Shown: in pieces, positions 35,090-44,763 of the stretch | Layout: every line of letters begins with the position of its first letter | How positions within the stretch are numbered: the first letter of the stretch is position 1 | Source: Stenotrophomonas koreensis | GTDB taxonomy: Bacteria; Pseudomonadota; Gammaproteobacteria; Xanthomonadales; Xanthomonadaceae | Assembly: GCF_001431525.1 (NCBI RefSeq) | Contig: NZ_LDJH01000014.1 | Span: 1-64,000, forward strand | Reading direction: 5' to 3' | DNA length: 64,000 nt | Notes under the pieces: generated by a model | Seen by the model: the letters and a program-made list of their open reading frames with translations, nothing else | The model's database searches: none | What the model was told of the DNA's origin: nothing | Made by a program: the position numbers and the translations under genes

Positions 35090-36994
35090 TCAGGCGACCC
35101 GGCTCCGCCGCGCCCTTTCCAGATGCACCAGCAGCAGCGAGATCGCGGCCGGGGTGACGCCGGGGATACGCTGGGCCTGGCCCACCGTGGAGGGCGCCAC
35201 ACGCTGCAGTTTCTGCAGCACTTCGGCCGAGAGCCCCCTGACGCTGGCGAAGTCGAAACCGTCCGGAATCACGGTGGCCTCGTGGCGCTGCTGGCGGGCG
35301 ATTTCCTCGTGCTGGCGTTGCAGGTAGCCGGCGTACTTGACGCTGATCTCCACCTGCTCGGCGACCTTGGCATCGTCCACGCCCGGGCCCAGCGTCGGTA
35401 CGGTCATCAGCCTGGCGTAGTCCAATTCCGGGCGCTTGATCAGGTCCAGTACATTGGTTTCGCGGCTGATCGGTACGCCCAGTGTTTCCACCACCTCGCG
35501 GCCCAGCGCATTGGCCGGGGTCGCCCATAGCCCGCGCAGGCGCTCGGTCTCGGCCGCCACGGCGTCCTGTTTGTGGTTGAACGCGGCCCAGCGGCTGTCA
35601 TCAACCACGCCCAGCTCACGCCCGGTCGGGGTCAGGCGCACGTCGGCGTTGTCCTCGCGCAGCTGCAGGCGGTACTCGGCGCGGCTGGTGAACATGCGGT
35701 ACGGCTCGCTGGTGCCGTGGGTGATCAGGTCATCGACCAGCACGCCCAGGTAGGCCTGGTCGCGGCGCGGGTACCAGCCTTCCAGGCCGCGCACATGGCG
35801 GGCGGCATTGATGCCGGCCAGCAGGCCCTGGGCACCGGCCTCCTCGTAACCGGTGGTGCCATTGATCTGCCCGGCGAAGAACAGGCCGGACACCAGCTTG
35901 GTTTCCAGCGTGTGCTTGAGCCCGCGCGGGTCGAAGAAGTCGTACTCGATGGCGTAGCCGGGGCGGGTGATGTGGGCGTTTTCCATGCCGGCAATGCTGC
36001 GCACCAGCGCCAGCTGCACGTCGAAGGGCAGCGAGGTGGAGATGCCGTTGGGGTAGATCTCCACCACGTCCAGGCCTTCGGGCTCGACGAAGATCTGGTG
36101 GCTGTCCTTCTCGGCAAAGCGCACCACCTTGTCCTCGATGGAGGGGCAGTAGCGCGGGCCGATGCCCTCGATCTGGCCCGAATACAGCGGCGAGCGGTCC
36201 AGCGAACCGCGGATGATGTCGTGGGTCTGCTGGCTGGTATGGGTGATCCAGCAGCTGACCTGGCGCGGGTGGTCGGCGGTGCTGCCCAGGTAGGACATCA
36301 CCGGGCGTGGATCATCGCCGGGCTGCTCTTCCATCACCGCATAGTTGAGCGAGCGGCCGTCGATGCGCGGCGGGGTGCCGGTCTTCAGCCGGTCGATCAC
36401 GAACGGCCGCTCGCGCAGGCGCGCGGCCAGCGTGGTGGCCGGCGGGTCGCCCATGCGGCCGGCGGTGTACTGGGTCGGGCCGATGTGGATCTTGCCGGCC
36501 AGGAAGGTGCCGGCGGTCAGCACCACTGCCGGGGCATGGAAGCTCAGCCCGGTCTGGGTGATGGCACCACGCACCGCATCGCCCTCGGCCGTGCCGTTTT
36601 GAATCAGCAGGTCATCCACTGCCGCCTGGAACACGGTCAGGTTGGGCTGCGATTCGACCATCTGGCGGATCGCCATGCGGTAGAGGTTGCGGTCGGCCTG
36701 GCAGCGGGTGGCGCGCACGGCCGGGCCCTTGGAGGCGTTCAGGGTGCGCCACTGGATGCCGGCGCGGTCGGCAGCCTTGGCCATCGCACCGCCGAGGGCA
36801 TCGATCTCCTTGACCAGGTGGCCCTTGCCGATGCCGCCGATGGCCGGGTTGCAGCTCATCGCGCCGATGGTTTCCACGTTGTGGCTCAGCAGCAGGGTGC
36901 GCACGCCGGTACGTGCGGCCGCCAGTGCCGCCTCGGTGCCGGCATGGCCGCCACCGATCACGATGACGTCATAGTGGAAGAAGGAATCGCGCAT
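35090..36994 (-). CDS. mnmG: tRNA uridine 5-carboxymethylaminomethyl modification enzyme
   Basis: FAD enzyme of 634 residues that with MnmE installs cmnm5 at wobble U34. FAD-binding [18 protein letters not shown] at the N-terminus, the [17 protein letters not shown] motif, RIDGRSLNY and the C-terminal helical domain all match MnmG/GidA. The ATG at 36994 is exact for the family. No mnmE or rsmG is in the window. Confidence 0.96.
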   Translation of the reverse strand: MRDSFFHYDVIVIGGGHAGTEAALAAARTGVRTLLLSHNVETIGAMSCNPAIGGIGKGHLVKEIDALGGAMAKAADRAGIQWRTLNASKGPAVRATRCQADRNLYRMAIRQMVESQPNLTVFQAAVDDLLIQNGTAEGDAVRGAITQTGLSFHAPAVVLTAGTFLAGKIHIGPTQYTAGRMGDPPATTLAARLRERPFVIDRLKTGTPPRIDGRSLNYAVMEEQPGDDPRPVMSYLGSTADHPRQVSCWITHTSQQTHDIIRGSLDRSPLYSGQIEGIGPRYCPSIEDKVVRFAEKDSHQIFVEPEGLDVVEIYPNGISTSLPFDVQLALVRSIAGMENAHITRPGYAIEYDFFDPRGLKHTLETKLVSGLFFAGQINGTTGYEEAGAQGLLAGINAARHVRGLEGWYPRRDQAYLGVLVDDLITHGTSEPYRMFTSRAEYRLQLREDNADVRLTPTGRELGVVDDSRWAAFNHKQDAVAAETERLRGLWATPANALGREVVETLGVPISRETNVLDLIKRPELDYARLMTVPTLGPGVDDAKVAEQVEISVKYAGYLQRQHEEIARQQRHEATVIPDGFDFASVRGLSAEVLQKLQRVAPSTVGQAQRIPGVTPAAISLLLVHLERARRSRVA

Positions 36995-37219
36995 GGGCGT
37001 GGGCACACAACAGGGGCGGGCATTTTAGCGCCAGCGCGCGGCCGGGCGGAAAATCCAGTTGGCATGCTTCATGCTTCATTGTCTGCAGCACTCGCCCTGG
37101 CCATCGCGCATATCCAGGCGCGGAGCCGGAAATGGAACGGGGGCCGGCTACGGCGCAGGGCGGGGAAGCTGGAGGGTCGGCAGTGCATCATGCGCTGCCG
37201 GCCCTTGTTGTATGGGCAA

Positions 37220-37367
37220 TGAAAAACGGCCCGCACGAGGCGGGCCGTTGGTAAAGGCGCCGACATCCGGCAGGGCCGGAACAGGGGGGATCCAGTGAAT
37301 CCCGCCGGAGGTCGACATGAAGTCGAGGGTGCCTGTTGCGTCACAAAGCGACGCTTTTGGTCACCAG
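37220..37367 (-). ncRNA. Candidate small RNA or long 3' UTR upstream of mnmG
   Basis: On the minus strand, TTGCCG (37398-37403) and TATCAA (37374-37379) with an 18-bp spacer could form a promoter. The product would end at the strong hairpin at 37225-37249 followed by T5. The body holds a short hairpin (GTCGA/TCGAC around 37313-37330) and a CCCCCC stretch near 37287-37292. It could equally be the long 3' UTR of the lipoprotein gene at 37468-38016. No known RNA family is recognised. Confidence 0.3.
37225..37249 (-). terminator. Rho-independent terminator (minus strand)
   Basis: Perfect 10-bp stem AACGGCCCGC/GCGGGCCGTT with a 5-nt loop; on the minus strand it runs into five T residues. It ends a leftward transcript some 220 bp beyond the lipoprotein gene. 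Confidence 0.85.
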
Positions 37368-37467
37368 TGGCTATTGATAGCCGTTCTGACGGCCTGTCGG
37401 CAAGTGTCAGGCCGCTTGCAAACGTGTTTTTGTGCACTCAATCGCACTTAATTCGTTCCCGCCCTGC

Positions 37468-38016
37468 TCAAGGCTCCTGCTCTTGCTGGCGAGAGGGTTG
37501 CTGCTGCCGGCGCGGCCGCTGCAGCTGATCCATGTTGCGCCACGGTGAGCCGCTGGAGGATTCCGGACGCGGCGGGCGGTTCTGCTGCGGCGGACGCTGC
37601 GGCGGACGTTGCCCGCTGCCAGGATGGGGACGGTGACCACCCGGCTGGCCGACCGGCGGACGCTGTGGTGGCCGCTGGGCATGCCCACCGGCCCCCGGCT
37701 TGTGCGGACGCTGCCCCTGCTGGTGGGGTGGGCGGGGTTGATGGCCGGGCCGGTTGCCCGGGTACACCGGCCGGACGACCACCGGTCGCACAACGGTTGG
37801 CCGGTAAATCGAATAGGCGCCGTTGCCGTAGTAGCTGTAATCGCCGTAACGGTAGCTGCCATAGGGGCTGTAGTCATACTGGCCATAGCCATACGGGCTG
37901 GAGCTGGCACCGCCGTAGCCGTGGTAGTAACCACTGCCACCGCCGACATAGTCGTAGGTCGCGCAGCCTGACAGCGCCAATAGCGCCGCGGCGCCGATAA
38001 CGAATCGCTTGATCAT
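37468..38016 (-). CDS. Low-complexity lipoprotein (Tyr/Gly then Pro/Arg/Gln)
   Basis: Lipoprotein of 182 residues with lipobox LSGC (C18). Residues about 20-70 are dominated by Tyr, Gly and Ser; about 75-180 by Pro, Arg, Gln and His with repeated QRPPQRPP-type elements. No enzyme domain. Likely an envelope protein with a disordered, basic outer part; function unknown. Confidence 0.72.
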   Translation of the reverse strand: MIKRFVIGAAALLALSGCATYDYVGGGSGYYHGYGGASSSPYGYGQYDYSPYGSYRYGDYSYYGNGAYSIYRPTVVRPVVVRPVYPGNRPGHQPRPPHQQGQRPHKPGAGGHAQRPPQRPPVGQPGGHRPHPGSGQRPPQRPPQQNRPPRPESSSGSPWRNMDQLQRPRRQQQPSRQQEQEP

Positions 38017-38258
38017 TACGCTCCCCCCTGGTGGGTGTTGACGATTGGCAGCATCGGATCAGGCGATTGAATCGCCACTTAACCTCGCTGCCGGTGCGGG
38101 CAGGCGGTTTGCCTGCAGCCAGTCGCCGTGATGTGAAGGCTGGGCTAATCTTGGCAGATGATCCGGCCAACCGCTGCCACCACCGTGCCCATTGACTGCC
38201 GACATGCTGGCGCCACCTGTGCGGGCGTGGTTGTGGCAGGGGCATGGGCAGGGTGGCG

Positions 38259-38882
38259 ATGAAGCGGCAACGTGGCTGGATCGGCTGGGCGTGGCGGCTG
38301 TCGCTGCTGCTGTTGCTCTGGCTGTTGGCCGTTGGTGGCTGGGTTTTCTGGGTGGGCCACAACGACCAGGCCGAACCGGCCGATGCGATCATCGTGCTTG
38401 GTGCGGCTGCCTACGATGCGCGGCCTTCCCCGGTATTTGAAGAGCGCATCCGCCATGGTCTGGCGCTGTATCAGCGCGGGCTGGCGCCGCGGCTGATCTT
38501 CACCGGCGGCTTCGGTGGCAGTGGCGCGCGCTTTGCTGAATCCGAAGTGGCCCGTCGCTATGCGCTGCGGCACGCCATTCCCGATGAGGCGATCCTGATC
38601 GAAACCCACTCGCGCAGCACCCGGCAGAACCTGCTGTATGCGCGCGAACTGATGCGCGCCAATGGCATCAACAAGGTCATCCTGGTCAGCGACCCGCTGC
38701 ACATGGCACGCGCGCTGCGGATCAGCCGCGATCTCGGCATCGAGGCGGTGGCCAGTGCCACGCCCAGTACCCGCTTCCGTTCGCTGCGCAGCAGCTGGCG
38801 CTTCCTGGCCCAGGAAATCTACTTTTTCCACCGCGACCTGTTCGATCAGGCACGTCGCTGGTGGGCTCAACTCCGCTCATAA
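38259..38882 (+). CDS. DUF218/YdcF-family membrane protein
   Basis: Protein of 207 residues with one N-terminal membrane helix (about 10-32) and a periplasmic DUF218 domain: ADAIIVLGAAAY, RLIFTGGFG, ESEVARRYALRHAIP and SRSTRQNLLYA. Family members such as SanA affect envelope barrier function; biochemical role uncertain. ATGs at 38244 and 38259 are both possible. Confidence 0.88.
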   Translation: MKRQRGWIGWAWRLSLLLLLWLLAVGGWVFWVGHNDQAEPADAIIVLGAAAYDARPSPVFEERIRHGLALYQRGLAPRLIFTGGFGGSGARFAESEVARRYALRHAIPDEAILIETHSRSTRQNLLYARELMRANGINKVILVSDPLHMARALRISRDLGIEAVASATPSTRFRSLRSSWRFLAQEIYFFHRDLFDQARRWWAQLRS

Positions 38883-38894
38883 CTGGATCCGGCC

Positions 38895-39314
38895 ATGACT
38901 GATACCTCCCCGCGCGCCACCACGCTGGCCTTGTTGCAGCGTTACTACGATGCGTTCAACCGTGGCGACTGGGCCGGCATGCTGGATTGCCTGTCCGAAG
39001 AGGTCGCCCATGACCTCAACCAGGGCGTGCGCGAGATCGGCCGCCCGGCGTTTGCCGCCTTCCTGGCACGGATGGAGACCTGCTACCGCGAAACACTGGA
39101 CCCGGTGGTGCTGATGGCTACCGATGATGGCAGCCGCGGTGCCGCCGAATACGTGGTCCATGGGCAGTACATCGCCACCGACGAGGGCCTGCCGCCGGCC
39201 AATGGCCAGCGCTACAAGCTGCCGGGGGGCGCCTTCTTTGCGGTCAGCGATGGCCGCATTACCCGGGTCAGCAACTACTACAACCTGGAAGACTGGATCG
39301 ACCAGGTGTACTGA
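38895..39314 (+). CDS. SnoaL/NTF2-like protein, ketosteroid-isomerase related
   Basis: Protein of 139 residues with the alpha+beta cone-like NTF2 fold: N-terminal helix ALLQRYYDAFNRGDWAGM, VAHDLNQG strand, helix FAAFLARMETC and later strands around GGAFFAVSDGRITRVSNYY. Enzymatic role unknown. It follows the DUF218 gene by 12 bp. Confidence 0.8.
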   Translation: MTDTSPRATTLALLQRYYDAFNRGDWAGMLDCLSEEVAHDLNQGVREIGRPAFAAFLARMETCYRETLDPVVLMATDDGSRGAAEYVVHGQYIATDEGLPPANGQRYKLPGGAFFAVSDGRITRVSNYYNLEDWIDQVY

Positions 39315-39389
39315 GCACCCCGGGCGCCATCAGCCCGGCGTGCACAGTGCGGACACGGGTTCCGGCTGGCCCGCACCGGCAACGACGGC

Positions 39390-40271
39390 TCAGGGCTGCC
39401 GGCGCCGGATCGGGATGGCGCTGAGCGGAACCGCGGCGATGTCCTGGCCCTGCTGGCGGATCGGCGTGCCCGCCGCCGGCGCCCAGGCGTGCGCGTACAG
39501 CACTTCCCAGGTGCTGGGCAGGCGGCCATCGGCCTGGCGCAGTGCCTCGTAGGCGCGGGTCGCGGCGGCGAAGCGGCCACGGCCGGTCAGCGTGCGGCGG
39601 CGGTCGCTGCGCGCATTGGCATAGCCCAGCGCACGCAGTTCGGCCATCAGCGCAGGCAGGTCGGGGTAGGTCAGGGTAAACAGGTCCCGGTCGATCACCG
39701 GGTCGCGGAAGCCGGCACGCATCAGTGCATCGCCAAAGCTGGCAATCGGCGCGAACGGGTGCACATGCGGCAGCGTGTCGGCCTGGGCGAAGGCGTAATC
39801 CAGCTCACCCAGGGTCTCGCTGCCATAGGTCGAGCAAAGCAGCAGGCCATCGGGCTTGAGCACCCGGCGGAAGCCGGCCAGGGTGTCTGCCAGGTCATTG
39901 ACGAACGGCAGGCACAGGTTGGAGACCAGCAGGTCCACGCTGGCATCGGCCAGTGGCAGCTGCGCCGCATCGCCGGCCACGCGCTGGAACGGCTTCCACC
40001 AGCCAGCCTGGGCCTTGGCCTGGCGCAGCATCGGCAGGGCGCTGTCGAGCGCGATCACCCGCGCCCTGGGCCAGCGCTTTTTCAGCAGTGCGGCGTTGTG
40101 TCCGGTGCCGCAGCCTACTTCCAGGATGACCTCCGGCTGGCGGTCATCCAGGTAGTCCAATGATTCGAACAGCCGCTTGCCCGCTTCGCGCGCGAGCACG
40201 GCGACGTCATCAAAGCCGGCAGCAGCCTGGCCGAAGTGGCGGCGGATCTGTAAGGGGTCGAGCAGGGTCAT
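39390..40271 (-). CDS. bioC: Malonyl-ACP O-methyltransferase
   Basis: SAM-dependent methyltransferase of 293 residues that primes biotin synthesis by methylating malonyl-ACP. The SAM motif I EVGCGTGHNAALL, the DSALPML acidic motif and the VSNLCLPFVND block match BioC. The ATG at 40271 begins the conserved QIRRHFGQAA segment. It is last in bioF-bioH-bioC. This gene looks intact. Confidence 0.9.
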   Translation of the reverse strand: MTLLDPLQIRRHFGQAAAGFDDVAVLAREAGKRLFESLDYLDDRQPEVILEVGCGTGHNAALLKKRWPRARVIALDSALPMLRQAKAQAGWWKPFQRVAGDAAQLPLADASVDLLVSNLCLPFVNDLADTLAGFRRVLKPDGLLLCSTYGSETLGELDYAFAQADTLPHVHPFAPIASFGDALMRAGFRDPVIDRDLFTLTYPDLPALMAELRALGYANARSDRRRTLTGRGRFAAATRAYEALRQADGRLPSTWEVLYAHAWAPAAGTPIRQQGQDIAAVPLSAIPIRRRQP

Positions 40272-40317
40272 CGGAGCATCCAACCAGGGCCGCGCAGGCG
40301 CGGCAGAAAGATCAGCA

Positions 40318-41088
40318 TCAGCCCGTGCACTGGCGCTGGAAATCCAGCACGGCGCGGGCAATGGCGGCAGTATCGCCGAGGAATGGTGCGTGGCCTGTGC
40401 CGGGCACGGTCAGTTGCCGTGCCTGTGGTGCCAGCGACGCGGCGGCGGCCATCGCTGCCGGGGTGACCAGACGGTCGCGCTGGCCGGCCAGCCACAGGCT
40501 GGGCATGCGCAGGTCGGGCAACTGCTGGCGCAGGTCACTGTCCAGCAGCAACTGGCCGCCGGTGGCCAGCGCGGCATCACTCGGGCGGCCGACCGCCAGC
40601 AGCGCATCGCGCAGGTCCGCCGCGGCCTGTTGTCCGCCGGGCAGGGTCATCAGGTCCAGGGCCAGGAAGCGGTCAACGGTCTGCGCGTAATGCTGCTGCA
40701 GGTGTCCGGTGAATCCGGCCAGCACCGTTGGCTCGATCCCGTGTGACCAACCCGCATGGCGCACGAAACACGGGCTGCTGGCGATGCTGACCAGCCCGCG
40801 CACCTGCGCCGGCGCCAGCTGTGCGGCGCGCTGGGCGACCAGCCCGCCCAGTGACCAGCCCAGCCACAGACCGGCCGGCACCTCGTCCAGCACCGCGGTG
40901 GCCCAGGCGTCCAGGCTGGCCGGCACCGGCAGGTGGCTGCTGCGGCCGTGGCCGGGCAGGTCGACGTTGTACAGCGTGAAGTGCGCGCCCAGCTGCCGGC
41001 ACAGCGGGGCGAAAACACCGCCATGCAGCCCCCAGCCATGCAGCAGGATCAGGGCCGGTCCGCGCCCCTGCACGTCGATATGCAGCAC
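40318..41088 (-). CDS. bioH: Pimeloyl-ACP methyl ester esterase
   Basis: Alpha/beta hydrolase of 256 residues that ends pimeloyl synthesis by removing the methyl group. The oxyanion HGWG motif, nucleophile Ser in GWSLGG, Asp in GQRDRLV and His in TGHAP are present. It lies 46 bp before bioC and starts 4 bp after the bioF-like gene ends. Catalytic residues look intact. Confidence 0.92.
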   Translation of the reverse strand: MLHIDVQGRGPALILLHGWGLHGGVFAPLCRQLGAHFTLYNVDLPGHGRSSHLPVPASLDAWATAVLDEVPAGLWLGWSLGGLVAQRAAQLAPAQVRGLVSIASSPCFVRHAGWSHGIEPTVLAGFTGHLQQHYAQTVDRFLALDLMTLPGGQQAAADLRDALLAVGRPSDAALATGGQLLLDSDLRQQLPDLRMPSLWLAGQRDRLVTPAAMAAAASLAPQARQLTVPGTGHAPFLGDTAAIARAVLDFQRQCTG

Positions 41089-41092
41089 GCGT

Positions 41093-42241
41093 TCAAACCT
41101 CCTGCGGCTGCAGCAGCGGCACGTTCAGGCGCGCGCTGTCGTTGAGCCGTGCAATCGATTCGGCCAGCGGGTCCAGCTGTGCGCTGTCATGCAACGCCGA
41201 CAGCTGCAGGCGTAGGCGGGTCATCGGTGTGTCGGGGTCCCGGTTGTCGGGGCTGGCAATCACGCGCAGGCCACGCCGGGCCAGGGCCGCCTGCCAGTGG
41301 CTGGCCTCGCCCAGGACCTCCAGGCACAGCAAGGGCCCGGGCGAAGGCGCTGCGTTGATGCCAAGGCTGGCCAGGCGTTGCTGCAGCTGCTGTGCCAGTT
41401 CCAGTACGCGCTGGCGCCGCCAGCCGTCACGCCGGGCCAGTTTCAGCGAGACCTGGGCTGCGGCCGCGATTGCGGTGGGCGGGCGTGGATGCTGGTGCAG
41501 CATGCCAAGCCGTTCAAGCTGTTCGATCAGAGGCTTGCCGGCCAGTACCACCGCGCCCTGCAGGCCAAGGGCATGCTCCAGCGAAATCACCAGTGCGGTT
41601 ACCGCCGTCGCGGCCAGGCCGGTTGCTTCCAGGCTGCCGCCACCCTGTTCGCCACAGACGCCAATGGCATGCACGTCATCGACCAGCAGGTGCGCCTGAT
41701 GCCGTTGGGCCACCAGTGCCAGGGTGCGCAGCGGTGCCAGCTGGCCATCGGCCTGGAACAGCCCCTCGCTGACCAGCAAGGCCAGCCCGCGGGGCGCCTG
41801 GCGCAGCTGCCAGGCCGCACCTTCGGCATCGCGGTGCGGGTAGTGGCGCAGGCGGCTGCCGGTCAGGTGGGTGGCCTGGATCAACGCCGGGTTGTTGAGG
41901 TGGTCATGCAGGCACAGGTCCTCTTCCTCGGTGAGCAGGGCCTGTTGTACGGCCAGCCGGGCCTGGGCCAGGCTCTGGTAGCTGCGTGCGGCCGGAAACC
42001 CCAGCCAGTCGGCCAGCCCGGCTTCCAGCTGGGTGTGCTCGCGGCTGTGCCCGTCGGCCTGCATGCCCTGGCGCGCGGCCCAGTCCTGCAGGGCACCGAG
42101 TACCTGGAAATGCCGCGCCAGACCCAGGTAATCCGGGCTGGCGAAATCAAGCACCGGCATTGCCTGGGTCTGCAGCGGTTCCACCGGCAAACGCGTCGAT
42201 GGCAGCTGTTGCAGGCGTTGGGACAGGGTGGGGCGGCTCAT
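41093..42241 (-). CDS. BioF homologue lacking the catalytic lysine
   Basis: Fold-type I PLP enzyme relative, 382 residues, in the position of bioF (8-amino-7-oxononanoate synthase). The framework matches: SPDYLGLARHF, QQALLTEEEDLC, GLFQADGQLAPL, VDDVHAIGVCG (D188 and H191 kept) and RLRLQLSALH. But the PLP lysine motif TLGKALG is SLEHALG, with H223 (CAT at 41573-41575) in place of Lys. The PLP-stacking His of NHASL is N117, and the GAGGSR-type phosphate region is ADGHSRE. The frame is intact with normal codon use. It is unlikely to condense pimeloyl-ACP with alanine as a normal BioF would. Confidence 0.8.
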   Translation of the reverse strand: MSRPTLSQRLQQLPSTRLPVEPLQTQAMPVLDFASPDYLGLARHFQVLGALQDWAARQGMQADGHSREHTQLEAGLADWLGFPAARSYQSLAQARLAVQQALLTEEEDLCLHDHLNNPALIQATHLTGSRLRHYPHRDAEGAAWQLRQAPRGLALLVSEGLFQADGQLAPLRTLALVAQRHQAHLLVDDVHAIGVCGEQGGGSLEATGLAATAVTALVISLEHALGLQGAVVLAGKPLIEQLERLGMLHQHPRPPTAIAAAAQVSLKLARRDGWRRQRVLELAQQLQQRLASLGINAAPSPGPLLCLEVLGEASHWQAALARRGLRVIASPDNRDPDTPMTRLRLQLSALHDSAQLDPLAESIARLNDSARLNVPLLQPQEV

Positions 42242-42411
42242 GGCAGGCAGACGACGCTGACGGAACGAGGCTGGCTAGGGTAACGGTTGTCGATCGCGGC
42301 GGCATCTTCGGCCGACGTCGGGCCGCGGTGATGCCCCAGGCTGGCAGTTCGCAATGGACGATGGTGGACGCTGCAGGGCCGTCCGATGCTGTGCGGGTTG
42401 CTCTTGAGCCA

Positions 42412-43110
42412 ATGAGGATGACCGTGGGGATTGTCCATTCGCTTGCACGCTGGTTGTTGCCTCTGCGGTGCCGGGTCTGTGCCCAGCGCGGCCATCAGGG
42501 CATGGACCTGTGTCCGGCCTGCCATGCCGCCGCACAGACGAACCTGCCGGCCTGCCCGCGTTGCGCGCTGCCCTTGCCTGCCGGTGAGGTTTCGGTCTGC
42601 GCTGCCTGCCTGTCGGCGCCAACGGCACTGCTGGCTTGCCACGCCGCCTGGCGCTATGGCCCGACCCTGGATGCGCTGGTACGGCGTTACAAGTTCGAAC
42701 AGGATCTGGCCGCCGGTGCGGTGTTGGCCGGCTTGATGCTGCAGCAGCGCCCGCCGTGGCTGGCCGGCCAGGTACTGGTGCCGGTTCCGCTGCACCGTCA
42801 GCGGCTGGCACAGCGCGGCTACGACCAGGCCCATGAACTGGCCGCGCAACTGGCGCAGGCAACCGGCTTGCCGAGCGGCCATCTGCTGCGGCGTGAACGC
42901 GCTACTGCGGCCCAATCCGGGCTGGATCGCCAGCAGCGGCGGAAAAACCTGCGGCGGGCCTTTGTCGCGCTTCCCGGACCGCTGCCGCCCAGCGTGGTGC
43001 TGGTGGACGATGTGATGACCACCGGAGCCACGCTGGAAGCTGCGGCGCAGGCGCTGCAACGCGCCGGCGTGGTGCAGGTGCGGGCCTGGGTGGCGGCCCG
43101 CACGCCCTGA
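42412..43110 (+). CDS. comF: ComF-family phosphoribosyltransferase-like protein
   Basis: Protein of 232 residues with an N-terminal zinc ribbon (CRVCAQRGHQGMDLCPAC, then CPRC...CAAC) and a C-terminal PRTase domain with VVLVDDVMTTGATL. ComF homologues take part in DNA uptake during natural transformation in competent bacteria. ATGs at 42412 and 42418 both fit. It is divergent from the bioF-like gene, with 170 bp between. Confidence 0.87.
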   Translation: MRMTVGIVHSLARWLLPLRCRVCAQRGHQGMDLCPACHAAAQTNLPACPRCALPLPAGEVSVCAACLSAPTALLACHAAWRYGPTLDALVRRYKFEQDLAAGAVLAGLMLQQRPPWLAGQVLVPVPLHRQRLAQRGYDQAHELAAQLAQATGLPSGHLLRRERATAAQSGLDRQQRRKNLRRAFVALPGPLPPSVVLVDDVMTTGATLEAAAQALQRAGVVQVRAWVAARTP

Positions 43111-43111
43111 A

Positions 43112-44014
43112 TCAGGTGACGCCGGGCAGGTAGAGCGCGCCCAGCAGGCCGGCGAAGATCACCGCACCGACCCAGTTGTTGTGCAGGAATGCCCGGAAAC
43201 ACGGGCCACGTTCGCGCTTGCGTGCGATCCAGAACTGCCAGCCGATCAGCAGTACCGCGATACCCAGGCCGGCCCAGTAGGGCCAGGCGAGCTGCGCGTG
43301 CTGCCCGACAAGTGACAGTGCGGCAATGAACAGTGCGTACAGGATGGCCTGGATTACCAGGTCCAGTTCGCCGAACAGGATCGCGGTGGAGTGCGAGCCG
43401 ACCTTCAGGTCGTCCTCGCGGTCGACCATCGCATACCAGGTGTCATAGGCGGTGGACCACAGCACGTTGGCGATCAGCAGCAGCCAGGCCACGGCCGGCA
43501 CGCTGCCGGTGATCGCGGTGAAGGCCATCGGGATACCCCAGCCGAACGCCAGGCCGAGGTAGACCTGGGGCAGGTGGGTATAGCGCTTCATGTAGGGGTA
43601 GCTGGCGGCCAGGATCACCGCCACCACGCTCATCGCGATGGTCTGCCAGTTCAGTGTCAGCACCAGCGCAAAGGCAGCCAGCATCAGCACCGCAAACAGC
43701 TTCAAGGCATCGCGGCCGGTCAATGCGCCACTGGCCAGCGGGCGGTCCTTGGTGCGCTGGACATGTGGATCCAGCCAGCGGTCGGCATAGTCGTTGATCA
43801 CGCAGCCGGCCGAGCGGGTCAGCCAGACCCCGGCGCTGAAAACAAACAGTATCCACAGCGGCGGTGTGCCCCCGGCGGCCAGCCACAGCGCCCACCAGGT
43901 GGGCCAGAGCAGCAGCAGGGTGCCGATCGGGCGGTCGGCGCGCATCAGTTTCCAGTACAGGCGCAGGCGCGAGTCCGGCACCTGGGCAGGTTCGGTATAG
44001 CGTTCGTAAGACAT
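43112..44014 (-). CDS. ubiA: 4-hydroxybenzoate octaprenyltransferase
   Basis: Membrane prenyltransferase of 300 residues for ubiquinone synthesis. Eight to nine helices; the first Asp-rich motif is N74-D75-YA-D78-RWL-D82 and the second is [12 protein letters not shown], both binding Mg2+-diphosphate. It converges on comF with one intervening base. Confidence 0.95.
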   Translation of the reverse strand: MSYERYTEPAQVPDSRLRLYWKLMRADRPIGTLLLLWPTWWALWLAAGGTPPLWILFVFSAGVWLTRSAGCVINDYADRWLDPHVQRTKDRPLASGALTGRDALKLFAVLMLAAFALVLTLNWQTIAMSVVAVILAASYPYMKRYTHLPQVYLGLAFGWGIPMAFTAITGSVPAVAWLLLIANVLWSTAYDTWYAMVDREDDLKVGSHSTAILFGELDLVIQAILYALFIAALSLVGQHAQLAWPYWAGLGIAVLLIGWQFWIARKRERGPCFRAFLHNNWVGAVIFAGLLGALYLPGVT

Positions 44015-44154
44015 GTGCCAAGGTTACCAGCGGGGGCGCCCCGGGGGCGCGATCGGGGGTGTTGCTCAGTGGCCTGCCCGCCGCGTTGTTGCGTGGTGTT
44101 GCGGGCCGGATGCAAAAAAGTGCGGCTGTGCTGCTCACTGCCGCTGTTTTCAGC

Positions 44155-44160
44155 TACAAT
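44155..44160 (+). promoter_or_regulatory. Probable -10 element of tRNA-Arg
   Basis: TACAAT, 56 bp upstream of the tRNA 5' end, in the only AT-rich stretch of the intergenic region. No good -35 is seen at 16-18 bp, so the call is tentative. Confidence 0.35.
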
Positions 44161-44216
44161 CACGGTCTGCCATCGCCCTCGGCGACAGGCAGGATTGCAG
44201 CGGCATCGCAGACAAC

Positions 44217-44293
44217 GCGCCTGTAGCTCAGCCGGATAGAGTAGTGGCTTCCGAAGCCATTGGTCGGGGGTTCGAATCCCTCCAGGCGCGCCA
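44217..44293 (+). tRNA. tRNA-Arg (anticodon CCG)
   Basis: A 77-nt cloverleaf with encoded CCA. Acceptor GCGCCTG with CAGGCGC, D-arm GCTC/GAGT, anticodon stem GTGGC/GCCAT with loop TTCCGAA, and T-arm GGGGT/CCTCC around TCGAATC. Confidence 0.96.
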
Positions 44294-44317
44294 GATCGAT
44301 GCCCCGCTGCAAGAACG

Positions 44318-44344
44318 AAACCCCGGCCAGAAACCGGGGTTTTT
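44318..44344 (+). terminator. Rho-independent terminator after tRNA-Arg
   Basis: Perfect 9-bp stem AAACCCCGG/CCGGGGTTT, 7-nt loop, followed by T residues. Confidence 0.88.
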
Positions 44345-44763
44345 GCGTTTCTCCTGCTCAAGCCGGGTGTGCGGCAGCCTGGCGCAGACAGCACGCAATA
44401 CGATGCGGTCTGTGCAACGCGCAAACCGTTGGCCCGTGGCCGTGGGCCACCGCCCGCGGGCCCTGCATATCAGCGACTGAGCCCTCCTTCAGCCGGTAAT
44501 CCCGACAACATCCTGGCTCCGCCTCTGGTGCCTGACCTGACGGCCCGGCTGCCACCCATTGCCCGGTGCAATCATCGGCTGGAGCCTCGGCAAGCACTGC
44601 CGGTCACACGGCCGGTGCACCTGCAGCTGACAGCCAGCAGCTGCCACGGGAGCAGTTCCTTTGCTGTGGCGGTATGCAGCGGTAATGGCTACGGGAGCTG
44701 CGTGGCACTGAGCGGGTGATGGATGGCGTCACCCAACCCGGCATGGATGTAGCGCTGCGGGCA
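44345..44763. other. Gene-free stretch between tRNA-Arg and the VirB6-like gene
   Basis: About 420 bp without a recognisable gene, tRNA, integrase trace or clear promoter in either strand. The short open frames look like noise. It may be decayed sequence linked to arrival of the virB5/virB6 pair, but nothing in it proves this. Confidence 0.5.

Noticed and set aside
42242..42411. bioB remnant between comF and the bioF-like gene
   Set aside because: 170 bp with no radical-SAM CxxxCxxC motif in any frame.
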